This document shows, piece by piece, positions 6,658 through 13,906 of a stretch of DNA of 40,673 nt. Source of the DNA: Paenibacillus sp. BJ-4. Its GTDB lineage: Bacteria > Bacillota > Bacilli > Paenibacillales > Paenibacillaceae. Within the stretch, counting starts at the first letter, position 1. The number at the start of each line of letters is the position of its first letter. The position numbers and the translations under genes were made by a program. The notes under the pieces were generated by a model. That model was not told the DNA's origin. It ran no database searches and was given only the letters and a program-made list of their open reading frames with translations. Location of the stretch: positions 20,768-61,440 of the forward strand of contig NZ_JAIVEM010000043.1 in the NCBI RefSeq assembly GCF_020404765.1. Reading direction: 5' to 3'.

Positions 6658-8484
6658 ATGAATATCTTCATGACCGGCGGAACTGGTTATATTGGACGTC
6701 ATTTAATCGCTGAGTTAGCTTCTCAGCATCAGATTTATGCACTTGTACGTCAAAAAAATCGTCTTCTTACCATCATCAATCAACTGGCACCCGATCAACA
6801 GAACAACATTGTTCCTGTTATCGGTGATCTAACACAGCCTCGATTAGGTTTAAGTGATGACAGCTACAAGCAATTACTTGCAACTGATCTAATTATTCAT
6901 GCAGGAGGTCCAATGAATATTGAGTTGAACCTCAGTGAAGCTGAGCAGTCTTTCCTCGCCCCTGCAAAATCCCTTGCTCGGCTAGCACAGGATATCCACG
7001 CTGCAAAAGAATTAAAGCATTTTATCCATGTCGTAGGCTTTATGAGTCCCTATCATGAACAAAATGCATTGTTGGATCTAGATCATTTGCTGGACAATCA
7101 ACCGCCTTATGAAAAAATGAAGTTTTTAGCCGACTCTTATATACGAAAATCTCTTCATAACATGAGCATTCCCTTATCTACTGTTAATCCTAGTGTAATC
7201 GTCGGAGACTCCTTCTCAGGGAAAACAGAACAGATTGGAGGCCTTAGTATCTTAGTCGATGCCGTAAGGCGAAATCTTATGTCGCTTGTTCCAGGCGGCG
7301 ACGATTATTGGTTACCAATGGTTCATATTGATCATGTGGCTTCGTTTATTTCAAAACTTGCTAATACAGAAGGGTTATCAAGCAATACCTACTATCTTTT
7401 AGATTCTAAGCAAGAGAGTCCGTCGATCCGAACTTTCATCAAACTCATGGCACACGAATTGCAGACAACAAAGCCGTTAGGAACTATACCGCTTCCGTTA
7501 TTGAAAACTGTGCTTAGAATGGGTGCTGGTAAGATGCTTGGTATTCCTAAAGAATCCATGAGTTTTCTTGTTAAGTCGGAATTCCCTGTTTACAGTAAAT
7601 TAGAAATAGAACAAAGGAACGGCAGAAATTCATTCGTAGTTCCGTCCACGCTCCCTTTTATCATTAGTGATTTGGATTATCGGTTAAATCATTTAGGCCT
7701 GAATCAAAATGAGCAGAAAGATTTTAGTCAACGAAGAAGGGCTAACTTAGTTTCGCTAGAGAAAGATAGGAATGAAACGCCTATTATTTTTCTTCATGGG
7801 ACGTTCAGCAATGCCGATGCCCTTTTGCCCCTCTCACAATTTTTAAGCAGTTTAAATACTTGGTTCGTAGATTTACCTGGATTTGGGCGTACCCCTTATC
7901 ACCATAATCCTTCTGTGCTAGAAGGCTATGTAGAGAGCATTTCCACTATGATCACTGAGTTGAACAGACCCGTTATATTAGTGGGGCATTCATTTGGCGG
8001 ATTGATTGCGGCTCAAGTGATGGAACGGCTGCCCTCACTGATCAAACAACTCATTTTATTGCAGCCAGTACTGCATCCTATCCAACCTAAATATAGATTT
8101 CGACGTATTACAAGTTTCGTTCTAAAATATATGGAGCCCGCCCGTTTGGAAAAAGAGCTACTTCAAGCCAATAGCTTCAGAACATCCAGTCAGTTATTGA
8201 GTAATTACGCTCATTCTGTGGTCCGTGATTTAAAATCCCCCCGTATACGCAAAACTAACGCTACGGTCATGTCTTGCTTAACTATATCAAAATCCATTCA
8301 GTTAAATCCCGAGACATGGGATAAGAGGAAAATTAAGATACTATGGGGAGCTTTGGACAAAGATCATCATGTCCCAAAGCAGTTTGAACACTTGGATATT
8401 ACACGTATTCAGTACGGTCATCAGTTTCCTGTTGAATCTCCTGAATTAACTGCTCAATGGATTTCTCAAGCTGTAACAGTATAA
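6658..8484 (+). CDS. Two-domain protein: extended SDR-like reductase fused to alpha/beta hydrolase
   Basis: A 608-residue fusion. Residues 1 to about 360 form a Rossmann domain of the extended SDR/thioester-reductase-like type, with TGGTGYIG at residues 6-13 for NAD(P) and a Y151-x3-K155 catalytic pair. Residues about 372-608 form an alpha/beta hydrolase, with FLHG oxyanion region, GHSFGG nucleophile elbow (Ser445), Asp567 or Asp569 in GALDKDHH, and His588 in YGHQF. Both active sites look complete, so the protein could reduce or epimerise one bond and hydrolyse an ester or thioester of the same substrate. AAAGGAG at 6641-6647 supports the ATG. The adjacent TetR gene with its shared operator suggests induction by the substrate. 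The substrate is unknown. Confidence 0.85.
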   Translation: MNIFMTGGTGYIGRHLIAELASQHQIYALVRQKNRLLTIINQLAPDQQNNIVPVIGDLTQPRLGLSDDSYKQLLATDLIIHAGGPMNIELNLSEAEQSFLAPAKSLARLAQDIHAAKELKHFIHVVGFMSPYHEQNALLDLDHLLDNQPPYEKMKFLADSYIRKSLHNMSIPLSTVNPSVIVGDSFSGKTEQIGGLSILVDAVRRNLMSLVPGGDDYWLPMVHIDHVASFISKLANTEGLSSNTYYLLDSKQESPSIRTFIKLMAHELQTTKPLGTIPLPLLKTVLRMGAGKMLGIPKESMSFLVKSEFPVYSKLEIEQRNGRNSFVVPSTLPFIISDLDYRLNHLGLNQNEQKDFSQRRRANLVSLEKDRNETPIIFLHGTFSNADALLPLSQFLSSLNTWFVDLPGFGRTPYHHNPSVLEGYVESISTMITELNRPVILVGHSFGGLIAAQVMERLPSLIKQLILLQPVLHPIQPKYRFRRITSFVLKYMEPARLEKELLQANSFRTSSQLLSNYAHSVVRDLKSPRIRKTNATVMSCLTISKSIQLNPETWDKRKIKILWGALDKDHHVPKQFEHLDITRIQYGHQFPVESPELTAQWISQAVTV

Positions 8485-8511
8485 AGGTTCTTTTGATAGT
8501 ATTGATGGAGG

Positions 8512-8608
8512 TGTGGATTGTCAACACAAATTCAGACTGCTTTTTTAAGGGCTCGTTTTCTGAACTCAACTGGACTTAAATAACCTAAAGTTCCATGAAC
8601 ATGATGAT
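8512..8608 (-). pseudogene. 3' end of an IS3-family orfB
   Basis: The minus-strand frame reads HGTLGYLSPVEFRKRALKKA and stops at 8532-8534. This is the typical extreme C-terminus of IS3-family transposase OrfB. A terminal-repeat-like TGTGGATTGTCAACAC follows at the outer side. The rest of the element is gone, cut at 8609 by the IS6-type end. Confidence 0.7.
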
Positions 8609-9044
8609 GGTTACTGTTGCAAAGTTTGAAAAAAGCATAAACAGGTTGGTAAATGAAGAACAATGTTTAGGAAGTAGCTAGTAATTGTTGAAGTTCATTG
8701 CACGTTGAAAAGGCGGAGTCTCTTTGAAGACTTCGCCTTTGTTTATATAGGGCATGAATGGTTTCATAAGCGTGCAGATTTATTTTTTACTTTCCAAATT
8801 TGATAGATGGGATTGCCATATTCATGAATCCATCGCATGATGGTTGTTGGGTGCACTGAAATACCACGTTCTTTCAGGATTTCAGATACATCACGATAAC
8901 CTAAAGAAAAACGGCAGTAGTAGCCGACAGCTACTAAAATAATATCTTACTTGAATTGTTTTCCTTTAAAATATCTCATGTCTGATTCTCCTAGATCCTG
9001 TTTTCTAGAGTGTAGCTTCATGTAGAAAATTTTGCAACAGAACC
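8609..9044 (-). mobile_element. Internally deleted IS6-family element
   Basis: Both ends are present: GGTTACTGTTGCAAAGTTTG at 8609 and, inverted, GGTTCTGTTGCAAAATTTTC ending at 9044. These are the IS6/IS257-type terminal repeats. The minus-strand transposase start at 8979 reads MRYFKGKQFK, then an in-frame TAA, then DIILVAVGYYCRFSLGYRDV and the helix-turn-helix ISVHPTTIMRWIHEYGNPIY. Only about the first 70 residues remain, and the DDE catalytic region is deleted. The element spans 436 bp instead of roughly 800. No 8-bp target repeat is seen. Confidence 0.85.
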
Positions 9045-9123
9045 AGTGCTCCGATACTTATTTTATTATAAAAAAATGGATATTTTGGTAATTATCATAT
9101 AGTAATAATTTAGGAGGAGCTTT

Positions 9124-9296
9124 ATGCCAATCATTACATCATTATTATCACAATACTGGATAAGCTACAACCCGCTTTGAGTACAGTATTAAATCCAACT
9201 GACTATAAAAGTCTCATTATTGCTAGGGACAATGGGCTAAGTGTTCCTTTTTACTGGCTTAACACACACCCAGATCTAGTGATTATCATTGTCTAA
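9124..9296 (+). pseudogene. Frameshifted small ORF with a good ribosome site
   Basis: A GGAGGAG site at about 9112-9118 precedes ATG 9124 (MPIITSLLSQ). The frame is lost after about ten codons, while the next frame continues as LDKLQPALSTVLNPTDYKSL and on to a TAA at 9294-9296. The pieces read like one short protein broken by a one-base change. The family is not recognised. Confidence 0.4.
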
Positions 9297-9387
9297 ATAA
9301 TCAAAATTATATTAGGGATATCTATAATCAGTTGATTTTACAAGGTTTCTTTTCAAACTCTATATTTTTTATTATGAAAAAAAATAG

Positions 9388-9516
9388 AAAACTTTTCTAA
9401 ACATACATAAGTTTCCTGAAGATAAGGTTGTTTATGGTGTTATTACGGTAAGTATCATTTATTATTTGTTTGGATTATTGCTGGTTTTCGCCGAGAAAGG
9501 GAAGAAACAATTTTAA
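9388..9516 (+). pseudogene. Remnant of a small membrane protein
   Basis: An open frame of 42 codons with no start codon. It reads FPEDKVVYGVITVSIIYYLF followed by a hydrophobic run and a charged KGKKQF tail, which looks like the last membrane segment of a decayed protein. An out-of-frame MKKNRK start lies just upstream, suggesting a frameshift. Confidence 0.35.
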
Positions 9517-9547
9517 GAAAAAGTGGCTTACTTTATGCTGAAATTTG

Positions 9548-9586
9548 CTTAGTGTATATTTTCGTTAAAATGTTGAGCGGTACCCC
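9548..9586. repeat. Tn4430-like terminal inverted repeat (degraded), outer end to the right
   Basis: A 39-bp segment opening CTTAGTGTATATTTTCG and ending GAGCGGTACCCC. It has the same plan as the ends at 1280 and 5713. As at 1317, an IS231-type end begins exactly on its outer CCCC. Confidence 0.6.
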
Positions 9587-9714
9587 ATGCCCATCAACCT
9601 AACAGAACAGGTTGCCCCCAAAACGAAAATTTCATCTTTTCATAGGTGTCCATGGGAATTTAGTTCATTTTTTTCGTTTTGGGGAACAATTAATTTCTTA
9701 AGTTGATGGGTATG
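9586..9714. mobile_element. IS231-derived miniature element (copy 2, 129 bp)
   Basis: Ends: CATGCCCATCAACCTAAC at 9586 and the inverse CTTAAGTTGATGGGTATG at 9697-9714. Internal subterminal repeats CCCCAAAACGAAAA and TTTTCGTTTTGGGG are inverted to each other. It carries no gene. It joins a Tn3-type end on the left to the truncated IS3 orfB on the right, so it either inserted there or lies at the recombination joint. It is homologous in inverse orientation to 5120-5247. Confidence 0.75.
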
Positions 9715-10395
9715 CGGATTCACCCCTATTTTGGTTATCTGCGTATGAACTTTGCTTTACGTAGAGAAGGTATCTTGGTCAATCGCAAAAAGGTGTACCG
9801 CCTAATGAAGAAATTGGGAATCCGTTCCCTCATTCGAAAGATGCGGCGCTTTTTCGGCAAACAGGCATCTGTGGCAAATGCCAACCGATTAGATCGACAA
9901 TTTCAGGCAGATTCTCCTTTATCCAAGCTGGTTACCGATATTACATACATACGAGCTGGAGAGCGGTTTGTATATCTCTCTGTCATTCAAGATCTGTTTA
10001 ACAATGAAATCGTGGCTTGGCGTCTTTCGGAACGAAATGACCTTGCTCTAGTTAGCGAGACGCTAGACGTTCTAAGTAAAAACATGATCATGGAGGGTGT
10101 CATTCTCCATTCAGATCAGGGGTTTCAGTATACCTCCAAGCCGCTTAACCGCAAACTTAAGCGGCTTGGAATGCTTGGGAGCCATTCAAGGCGTGGAAAT
10201 TTCCTAGACAATGCCTGTATAGAATCCTTCTTTTCCCATCTTAAAACAGAGAAGATTTATTTAACGAAACCTGGAACCCTAGCGGAGGTAGAACAACACG
10301 TACGGGAGTACATTTCATTATATAATGAAAATAGATTTCAAAAAAAATTAAACAACCGTTCCCCGATTGAATACCGAGAAACGGTTGCTGCTTAA
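9715..10395 (+). pseudogene. IS3-family (IS150-like) transposase orfB, 5'-truncated
   Basis: About 226 residues of OrfB, starting within the conserved MRIHPYFGY region and running to the natural C-terminus. The integrase core is intact: first Asp in LVTDITYIRAG, second Asp in HSDQGFQY, and Glu in ACIESFFSHLKTE. The usual IS150-type OrfB is about 280 residues, so the first 50-60 residues and the whole of orfA are missing, replaced by the mini-element ending at 9714. An in-frame ATG inside the mini-element (9703) could restart translation, but the product would lack the N-terminal helix-turn-helix. Likely non-functional. Confidence 0.88.
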
Positions 10396-10437
10396 AGATG
10401 TCTTTTTAGTTCTGTCTACTTGACAGGGGTATGACCA
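10396..10437. repeat. Right terminal repeat of the truncated IS3 element
   Basis: The sequence after the orfB stop ends in GTCTACTTGACAGGGGTATGACCA. Read inward it begins TGGTCATACCCCTGTCAAG, as expected for an IS3-family terminal repeat. The matching left end was not found in the window. Confidence 0.55.
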
Positions 10438-10455
10438 AATTGTGCGGTTTTTTTG

Positions 10456-10793
10456 TTAAATTAAAACGTAAACAATTGTACCAACTACAGATATGGCCAT
10501 CATCAATAGTGAAATAATATGTTTTTGTGAACTTCGAATATATTTCCATTGGAAGATAGATCGAACACCGAACACTAGAATAAGTAATACGCCAATCCAA
10601 ACATATTTATAAGGTTCTTTAACAAAAAGAACTGACAAAATTACCACAATACCCCCAATCACAATGAACCACCTGTATGGGATAAAACCATCCGTGTCTG
10701 ATATCTTCTCATCTGTTCTGTTTTGCTGATAATTTTATCCAGAACAAATTGAATCACAGCTGCAATAAATAATACAAGAGCAAAAGTCGTCAT
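10456..10793 (-). pseudogene. DUF4181-like membrane protein broken by a frameshift
   Basis: On the minus strand, ATG 10793 starts MTTFALVLFIAAVIQFVLDK and runs through KTEQ. The same protein then continues in another frame as EKISDTDGFIPYRWFIVIGG, then the conserved FQWKYIRSSQKHIISL block, ending at 10456. The span is 338 bp, so one base is missing or two were added near 10705. About 113 residues with three to four hydrophobic segments fits the DUF4181 family of Bacillota membrane proteins of unknown role. An AAGGTG site precedes the start. It could be a true mutation or a sequencing error. Confidence 0.7.
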
Positions 10794-10870
10794 TGGTATC
10801 ACCTTCTTTTTCAATTCAACTATACTACACGAATACAAATTTTTCTTTTATGCATCAATAAACATATGAT

Positions 10871-11233
10871 CTAATTCTGTCCTTTTCTTCTGATTTCAAA
10901 AATATTCACGCACACACCAATAAGTAAATTTAGCTCCGCAAGCAGAAAAATTAATTGATCTGACCATGAAAAGTCCTTAGTTGAAAATATGGATATGATA
11001 ACTCCGGATGAAATGAGAAGCATAAATAATTCTACAACCCAATCAGTTATCCTATTGATCATCCCATTTTTCTGATATGTTGCATGAATAGCACGTACAA
11101 TTAAACGGATTATTAATAATGCTAATAACCAGTTATAAAGAGCATTCGGATAATTATATGAAATTCGCAAAACTAGACTAGCTATGAGCCATACCAAAAG
11201 AACAAAAGTTAAATAATAAGGATTTTTTAGCAT
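10871..11233 (-). CDS. Small integral membrane protein, family not recognised
   Basis: 120 residues with about four hydrophobic segments (LTFVLLVWLIASLVL; LYNWLLALLIIRLIV; VVELFMLLISSGVIISIF; LIFLLAELNLLIGVCV) and a basic C-terminus RRKGQN. The ATG at 11233 has a GAGAGGAAAG site 7 nt upstream. It lies 77 bp ahead of, and in the same direction as, the broken DUF4181 gene, so the two were probably co-transcribed. No enzyme motif is seen. Confidence 0.7.
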   Translation of the reverse strand: MLKNPYYLTFVLLVWLIASLVLRISYNYPNALYNWLLALLIIRLIVRAIHATYQKNGMINRITDWVVELFMLLISSGVIISIFSTKDFSWSDQLIFLLAELNLLIGVCVNIFEIRRKGQN

Positions 11234-11339
11234 CGTTCTTTCCTCTCGCCGAATTTACAGTTATACAATTATTATACAATGTTTGTGTGTAAGTTTACTA
11301 AAAAAGCATAATTCGTATAGGAAAGTATCTCGGAAAAGG

Positions 11340-11710
11340 TCATTGTTTAGAAAGGTGTTTCTGGAGGAATCGGGGAGCGCCCTTTTTTAATGAGCTGGTT
11401 GTAACCCTAAAGGCTGGTTTGAACCAGCTACGATACCTGTAGAAAGTGGTGGGCTTCCCGATCGGCAAGTAAGGGAGCGAGCAGGACAAGAGTGGGGAGA
11501 CTGGCTCATGCTACTGGCTCTAATGCGGCATGAGCGTTCTCCTTAGAGCCAGTACGTGCCGCTGGACCGCTATTCATGCCGGATAACTAGACCGCTATGG
11601 CCGGGCGAGAGCACCCCGGCCAAGGCGCTCTACGTTCCTGGCATTCAGGTGATTGTAAATGGAATATAATGAGGAGGACGTAGCCCAAGCAAAGGCGCGG
11701 GAGCGTTCTT
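11340..11710. other. GC-rich, hairpin-rich block without a clear gene
   Basis: This block is clearly richer in G and C than its AT-rich surroundings. It contains several perfect inverted repeats: AGCTGGTT 11393-11400 / AACCAGCT 11422-11429; CTCATGC 11505-11511 / GCATGAG 11528-11534; TACTGGCTCTAA 11512-11523 / TTAGAGCCAGTA 11543-11554; GGCCGGG 11599-11605 / CCCGGCC 11615-11621. The second and third stems interleave and cannot form as simple nested hairpins. Short coding-like runs exist but none has a start, a site and a plausible length. It may be a structured RNA or decayed phage DNA. Confidence 0.45.
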
Positions 11711-11740
11711 TTTATTGAACTAACTGACAGGATAGTTCAA
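11711..11740. repeat. Left member of inverted repeat flanking the kinase gene
   Basis: TTTATTGAACTAAC (11711-11724) is exactly inverted at 12531-12544 on the other side of the kinase gene. The left copy is also half of a local palindrome, TTGAACTA 11715-11722 against TAGTTCAA 11733-11740. Confidence 0.6.
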
Positions 11741-11842
11741 CCGTTTCTCGAATATTCTCTGAATTGGATAATTTAATGAACTTTGTGAATATCACGTTAT
11801 CTGAAAGATACGAAATAATTATTTTTTGAAGGGATGATTAAA

Positions 11843-12436
11843 TTGAAGCAAGGGATATTAGTTTTTCTAAATGGAACTTCAAGTTCCGGAAAGACCTCCA
11901 TATCGACTGAACTGATAAATCAGAAAGAGATCCTTTTTTATCATTTATCAATTGATGATTTTTTTAATAATTACTATGATTTTATTAATAATAAATTTCC
12001 AGATGATCCTCCAAAAGAAATAGATCATCAAGTTGTCTCACAAATACTTGATGATTCCATATTATCAGTGTACCATTCGACAATTAAATTGTTATTAGAA
12101 TTGGGTTTTAATGTAATAGCTGATACCATAATCGACAATGACAAGAGGTTTAATGAGTTTCTTGATCAATTTTTCGATCAGCCTACGTTATTTATAGGTG
12201 TAATATGCTCAGAAGAAGAACTCATAAAAAGAGAGCAAACAAGAGGAGATAGACAGATTGGACTAGTAGCTTCACAGTTTAGCAAAATATATTGTTTTGA
12301 TGAATATGACCTCGAAATAAATACTGAAGAGATGAATCCAAAAGAATGTGCCGAAAAGATATTAAGTTTTATTAAGTCCAATAAGGAATACTCGGTTTTT
12401 AAGAAATTAAGTAAAAGAAATGTTAGTGTTTCCTAG
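11843..12436 (+). CDS. Chloramphenicol-phosphotransferase-like kinase
   Basis: A 197-residue P-loop kinase. The opening ILVFLNGTSSSGKTSIS is the Walker A, and FYHLSIDDFF places an aspartate where chloramphenicol 3-O-phosphotransferase has its catalytic residue. VIADTII and the EEELIKREQTRGDRQIGLV lid region follow the same family pattern. It would transfer phosphate from ATP to a small molecule, possibly an antibiotic, but homologues of unknown substrate are common. TTG 11843 is preferred as the start: the site GAAGGG (11828-11833) directly touches the in-frame ATG 11834 but is 9 nt from the TTG. The gene is flanked by a 14-bp inverted repeat (11711 and 12531). Confidence 0.8.
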   Translation: MKQGILVFLNGTSSSGKTSISTELINQKEILFYHLSIDDFFNNYYDFINNKFPDDPPKEIDHQVVSQILDDSILSVYHSTIKLLLELGFNVIADTIIDNDKRFNEFLDQFFDQPTLFIGVICSEEELIKREQTRGDRQIGLVASQFSKIYCFDEYDLEINTEEMNPKECAEKILSFIKSNKEYSVFKKLSKRNVSVS

Positions 12437-12513
12437 ATGGCGTATCCATCAGATAACACTATATTCAAACATTGGGGCTATCGCCTCTCGGTCTGCCCGA
12501 GGGATTTTCGGAA

Positions 12514-12544
12514 TTAAGCTAACGAGGAACGTTAGTTCAATAAA
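12514..12544. repeat. Palindromic repeat right of the kinase gene
   Basis: TTAAGCTAACG (12514-12524) faces CGTTAGTTCAA (12530-12540) with two mismatches. It overlaps GTTAGTTCAATAAA (12531-12544), the exact inverse of 11711-11724. Confidence 0.6.
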
Positions 12545-12815
12545 TAGGCTTTTACCACTTTTGAGCAACATGCTAAAATACCGTAGTACCAGTTAACCTC
12601 TGAGTCTAATGTGGAGCTTAGAAAGACAAGTATTTGTGGTAATTGGAACCGTATTAGAAGGAATTACCCTTAATAGACGTATATATAATTGTGCAGTGAC
12701 CTCTCAGGGAACAACCGCCCAGAATAGGTTTGGAGTCGGCAGGATATCCTCCTGGACTTCTTTAACAGAAATGAGGCGCTCCATATTTTTGGCGCTGCAC
12801 ATTTGATGATTATTC

Positions 12816-12841
12816 AACCTGACGAAATGACAGGTTTTTTT
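12816..12841 (+). terminator. Rho-independent terminator
   Basis: Stem AACCTG 12816-12821 / CAGGTT 12831-12836 with a 9-nt loop and a run of seven T residues (12835-12841). Confidence 0.75.
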
Positions 12842-13089
12842 GCGTAGAAAAATACAGAACTTATTATTAATTAAAGACATACGCGGGTAGCATCTTATTG
12901 ATTTTTACACAACACTTGTGATTCTATCAAAAATATTATACATTTAAACACTTGTCGAATATTGTTAGTTCTTGGATGAATAAAAAATGTATAATTATAC
13001 CCATAGTTTGATTCAATTCCGAGTGAAGATCAAGTTATTGGCTTTACGAATTGGAAATCATTAAGCTGGCCCTATTATCTTCAACCAAT

Positions 13090-13137
13090 AACAGGAAGGC
13101 GACTGAATAATAACAGTTGCCTTCCTGTTTTGTAGTT
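13090..13137 (+). terminator. Rho-independent terminator, long stem
   Basis: AACAGGAAGGC 13090-13100 pairs with GCCTTCCTGTT 13119-13129. It extends to about 15 bp with one G-T pair, and T-rich sequence follows. No gene is seen directly upstream on the plus strand. It also lies downstream of the minus-strand fragment ending at 13163. Confidence 0.75.
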
Positions 13138-13162
13138 TTACCATATTACTGCCTGAGTAAAT

Positions 13163-13417
13163 TTACTCAATATGTGCATTTAACAAGTTAGTGAATATAT
13201 GGTTGTCATACGAATGAAATAAATCGTGGGAGTTCTCAACGAACTCAATATTCTTGTTAATTACTCCTTTTACATAGGGTTTAATATCATGTGGAACAAA
13301 AAGTCCAAGTGGTTGAATGGTAAGATGTTTACACCGTTCTATAGCCTTATAAAAACTAGCCAACTCATACGGCATGGCAGATCCACAGAGTACAAGCAGA
13401 TCAGCCGATATAAGATA
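13163..13417 (-). pseudogene. C-terminal fragment of an unrecognised protein
   Basis: Minus-strand frame open from just after a stop at 13418-13420 to TGA at 13163. It reads ADLLVLCGSAMPYELASFYK, then a conserved-looking IQPLGLFVPHDIKPYVKGV. The part before the internal ATG (13375) clearly belongs to the same protein and there is no ribosome site at that ATG, so this is the tail of a larger gene. The break coincides with the start of the next plus-strand mini-cluster, which suggests a recombination joint. A strand followed by a helix at the N-terminus hints at a Rossmann or flavodoxin-like fold, but I do not assign a family. Confidence 0.4.
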
Positions 13418-13439
13418 TTACATGGGGCGGGAAGCCATT

Positions 13440-13550
13440 ATGAGCTGGTCACATGGCGAGTATGTAGAGTTTGATCGGCAGAGCAGCTATTACGAGCAGC
13501 ATGAGGATGCAGAAACCGAGATGTATAACCAGCTTGGTCTGACAAAGTAG
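13440..13550 (+). CDS. Short conserved-looking ORF (36 aa)
   Basis: Reads MSWSHGEYVEFDRQSSYYEQ followed by an acidic stretch and QLGLTK. A GGGGCGGG run 9-12 nt upstream may serve as its ribosome site; an in-frame ATG at 13422 has none. Its base composition resembles the Spo0E-like gene 46 bp downstream, so the two are probably one transcript. The function is not known. The size and composition suggest a phage or mobile-element accessory peptide. Confidence 0.45.
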   Translation: MSWSHGEYVEFDRQSSYYEQHEDAETEMYNQLGLTK

Positions 13551-13596
13551 AGGCTACCCGAGCGGCCTTGAATCCCTTTAGAAAGGTGGTCGTTGC

Positions 13597-13767
13597 ATGA
13601 ATAATGTAGAGCTAATACAAAAGATGGAGCGAGAGCGCCAAGAACTACATGAGCTGGTCGGGCGCTATGGGATTCAACACACACTCGTCATTAGCAAGAG
13701 TGTACAGTTGGACCAAACGTTAAATGTTTTTCAGCGGCTGAAACCAGAAAGAAAGTCGACTGTATAG
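13597..13767 (+). CDS. Spo0E-like aspartyl-phosphate phosphatase family protein
   Basis: A 56-residue protein: MNNVELIQKMERERQELHEL, then YGIQHTLVISKSVQLDQTLN. The two-helix hairpin and the S-x-x-LD motif (SVQLD) are the signature of Spo0E-type phosphatases, which remove phosphate from Spo0A and delay sporulation. The length is normal for the family. AAAGGTGG lies 7 nt before the ATG. A strong hairpin overlaps the stop codon. It is carried on a small mobile-looking cluster, so it may act on the host sporulation phosphorelay or be a decoy paralogue. Confidence 0.78.
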   Translation: MNNVELIQKMERERQELHELVGRYGIQHTLVISKSVQLDQTLNVFQRLKPERKSTV

Positions 13768-13783
13768 CAGTACAGACGACTTT
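13752..13783 (+). terminator. Hairpin at the end of the Spo0E-like gene
   Basis: AAAGTCGACTGTA (13752-13764) pairs with TACAGACGACTTT (13771-13783) with one mismatch over a 6-nt loop that contains the stop codon. Only TTT follows, so termination may be partial. Confidence 0.6.
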
Positions 13784-13906
13784 CGGGGCGAGCGGCATAC
13801 CAGGCATGAACCGCGAACATATAGCAGAGAAAACCAGAGCGGCGTACTGTTCTGATTCTGCGGCACTTACACTAGTTTGGCAGTCACCGAGAAGGGAGCT
13901 AGAGCA

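Larger units (their letters stand above)
12437..13162. other. Gene-poor stretch with palindromes and two terminators
   Basis: No convincing gene. A minus-strand 32-codon ORF at 12704-12802 (MCSAKNMERLISVKEVQEDI...) reads like coding sequence but has only a weak ribosome site. The palindrome and terminators are listed separately. Confidence 0.4.

Noticed and set aside
12609..12806. 65-codon plus-strand ORF
   Set aside because: No ribosome site and no family-like sequence. The opposite strand reads better, and the stretch ends at a terminator.
13226..13474. 82-codon plus-strand ORF
   Set aside because: It overlaps the minus-strand fragment with conserved-looking sequence and crosses the joint into the Spo0E-like cluster.
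13490..13684. 64-codon minus-strand ORF
   Set aside because: Antisense to the Spo0E-like gene, which has clear motifs and a ribosome site.
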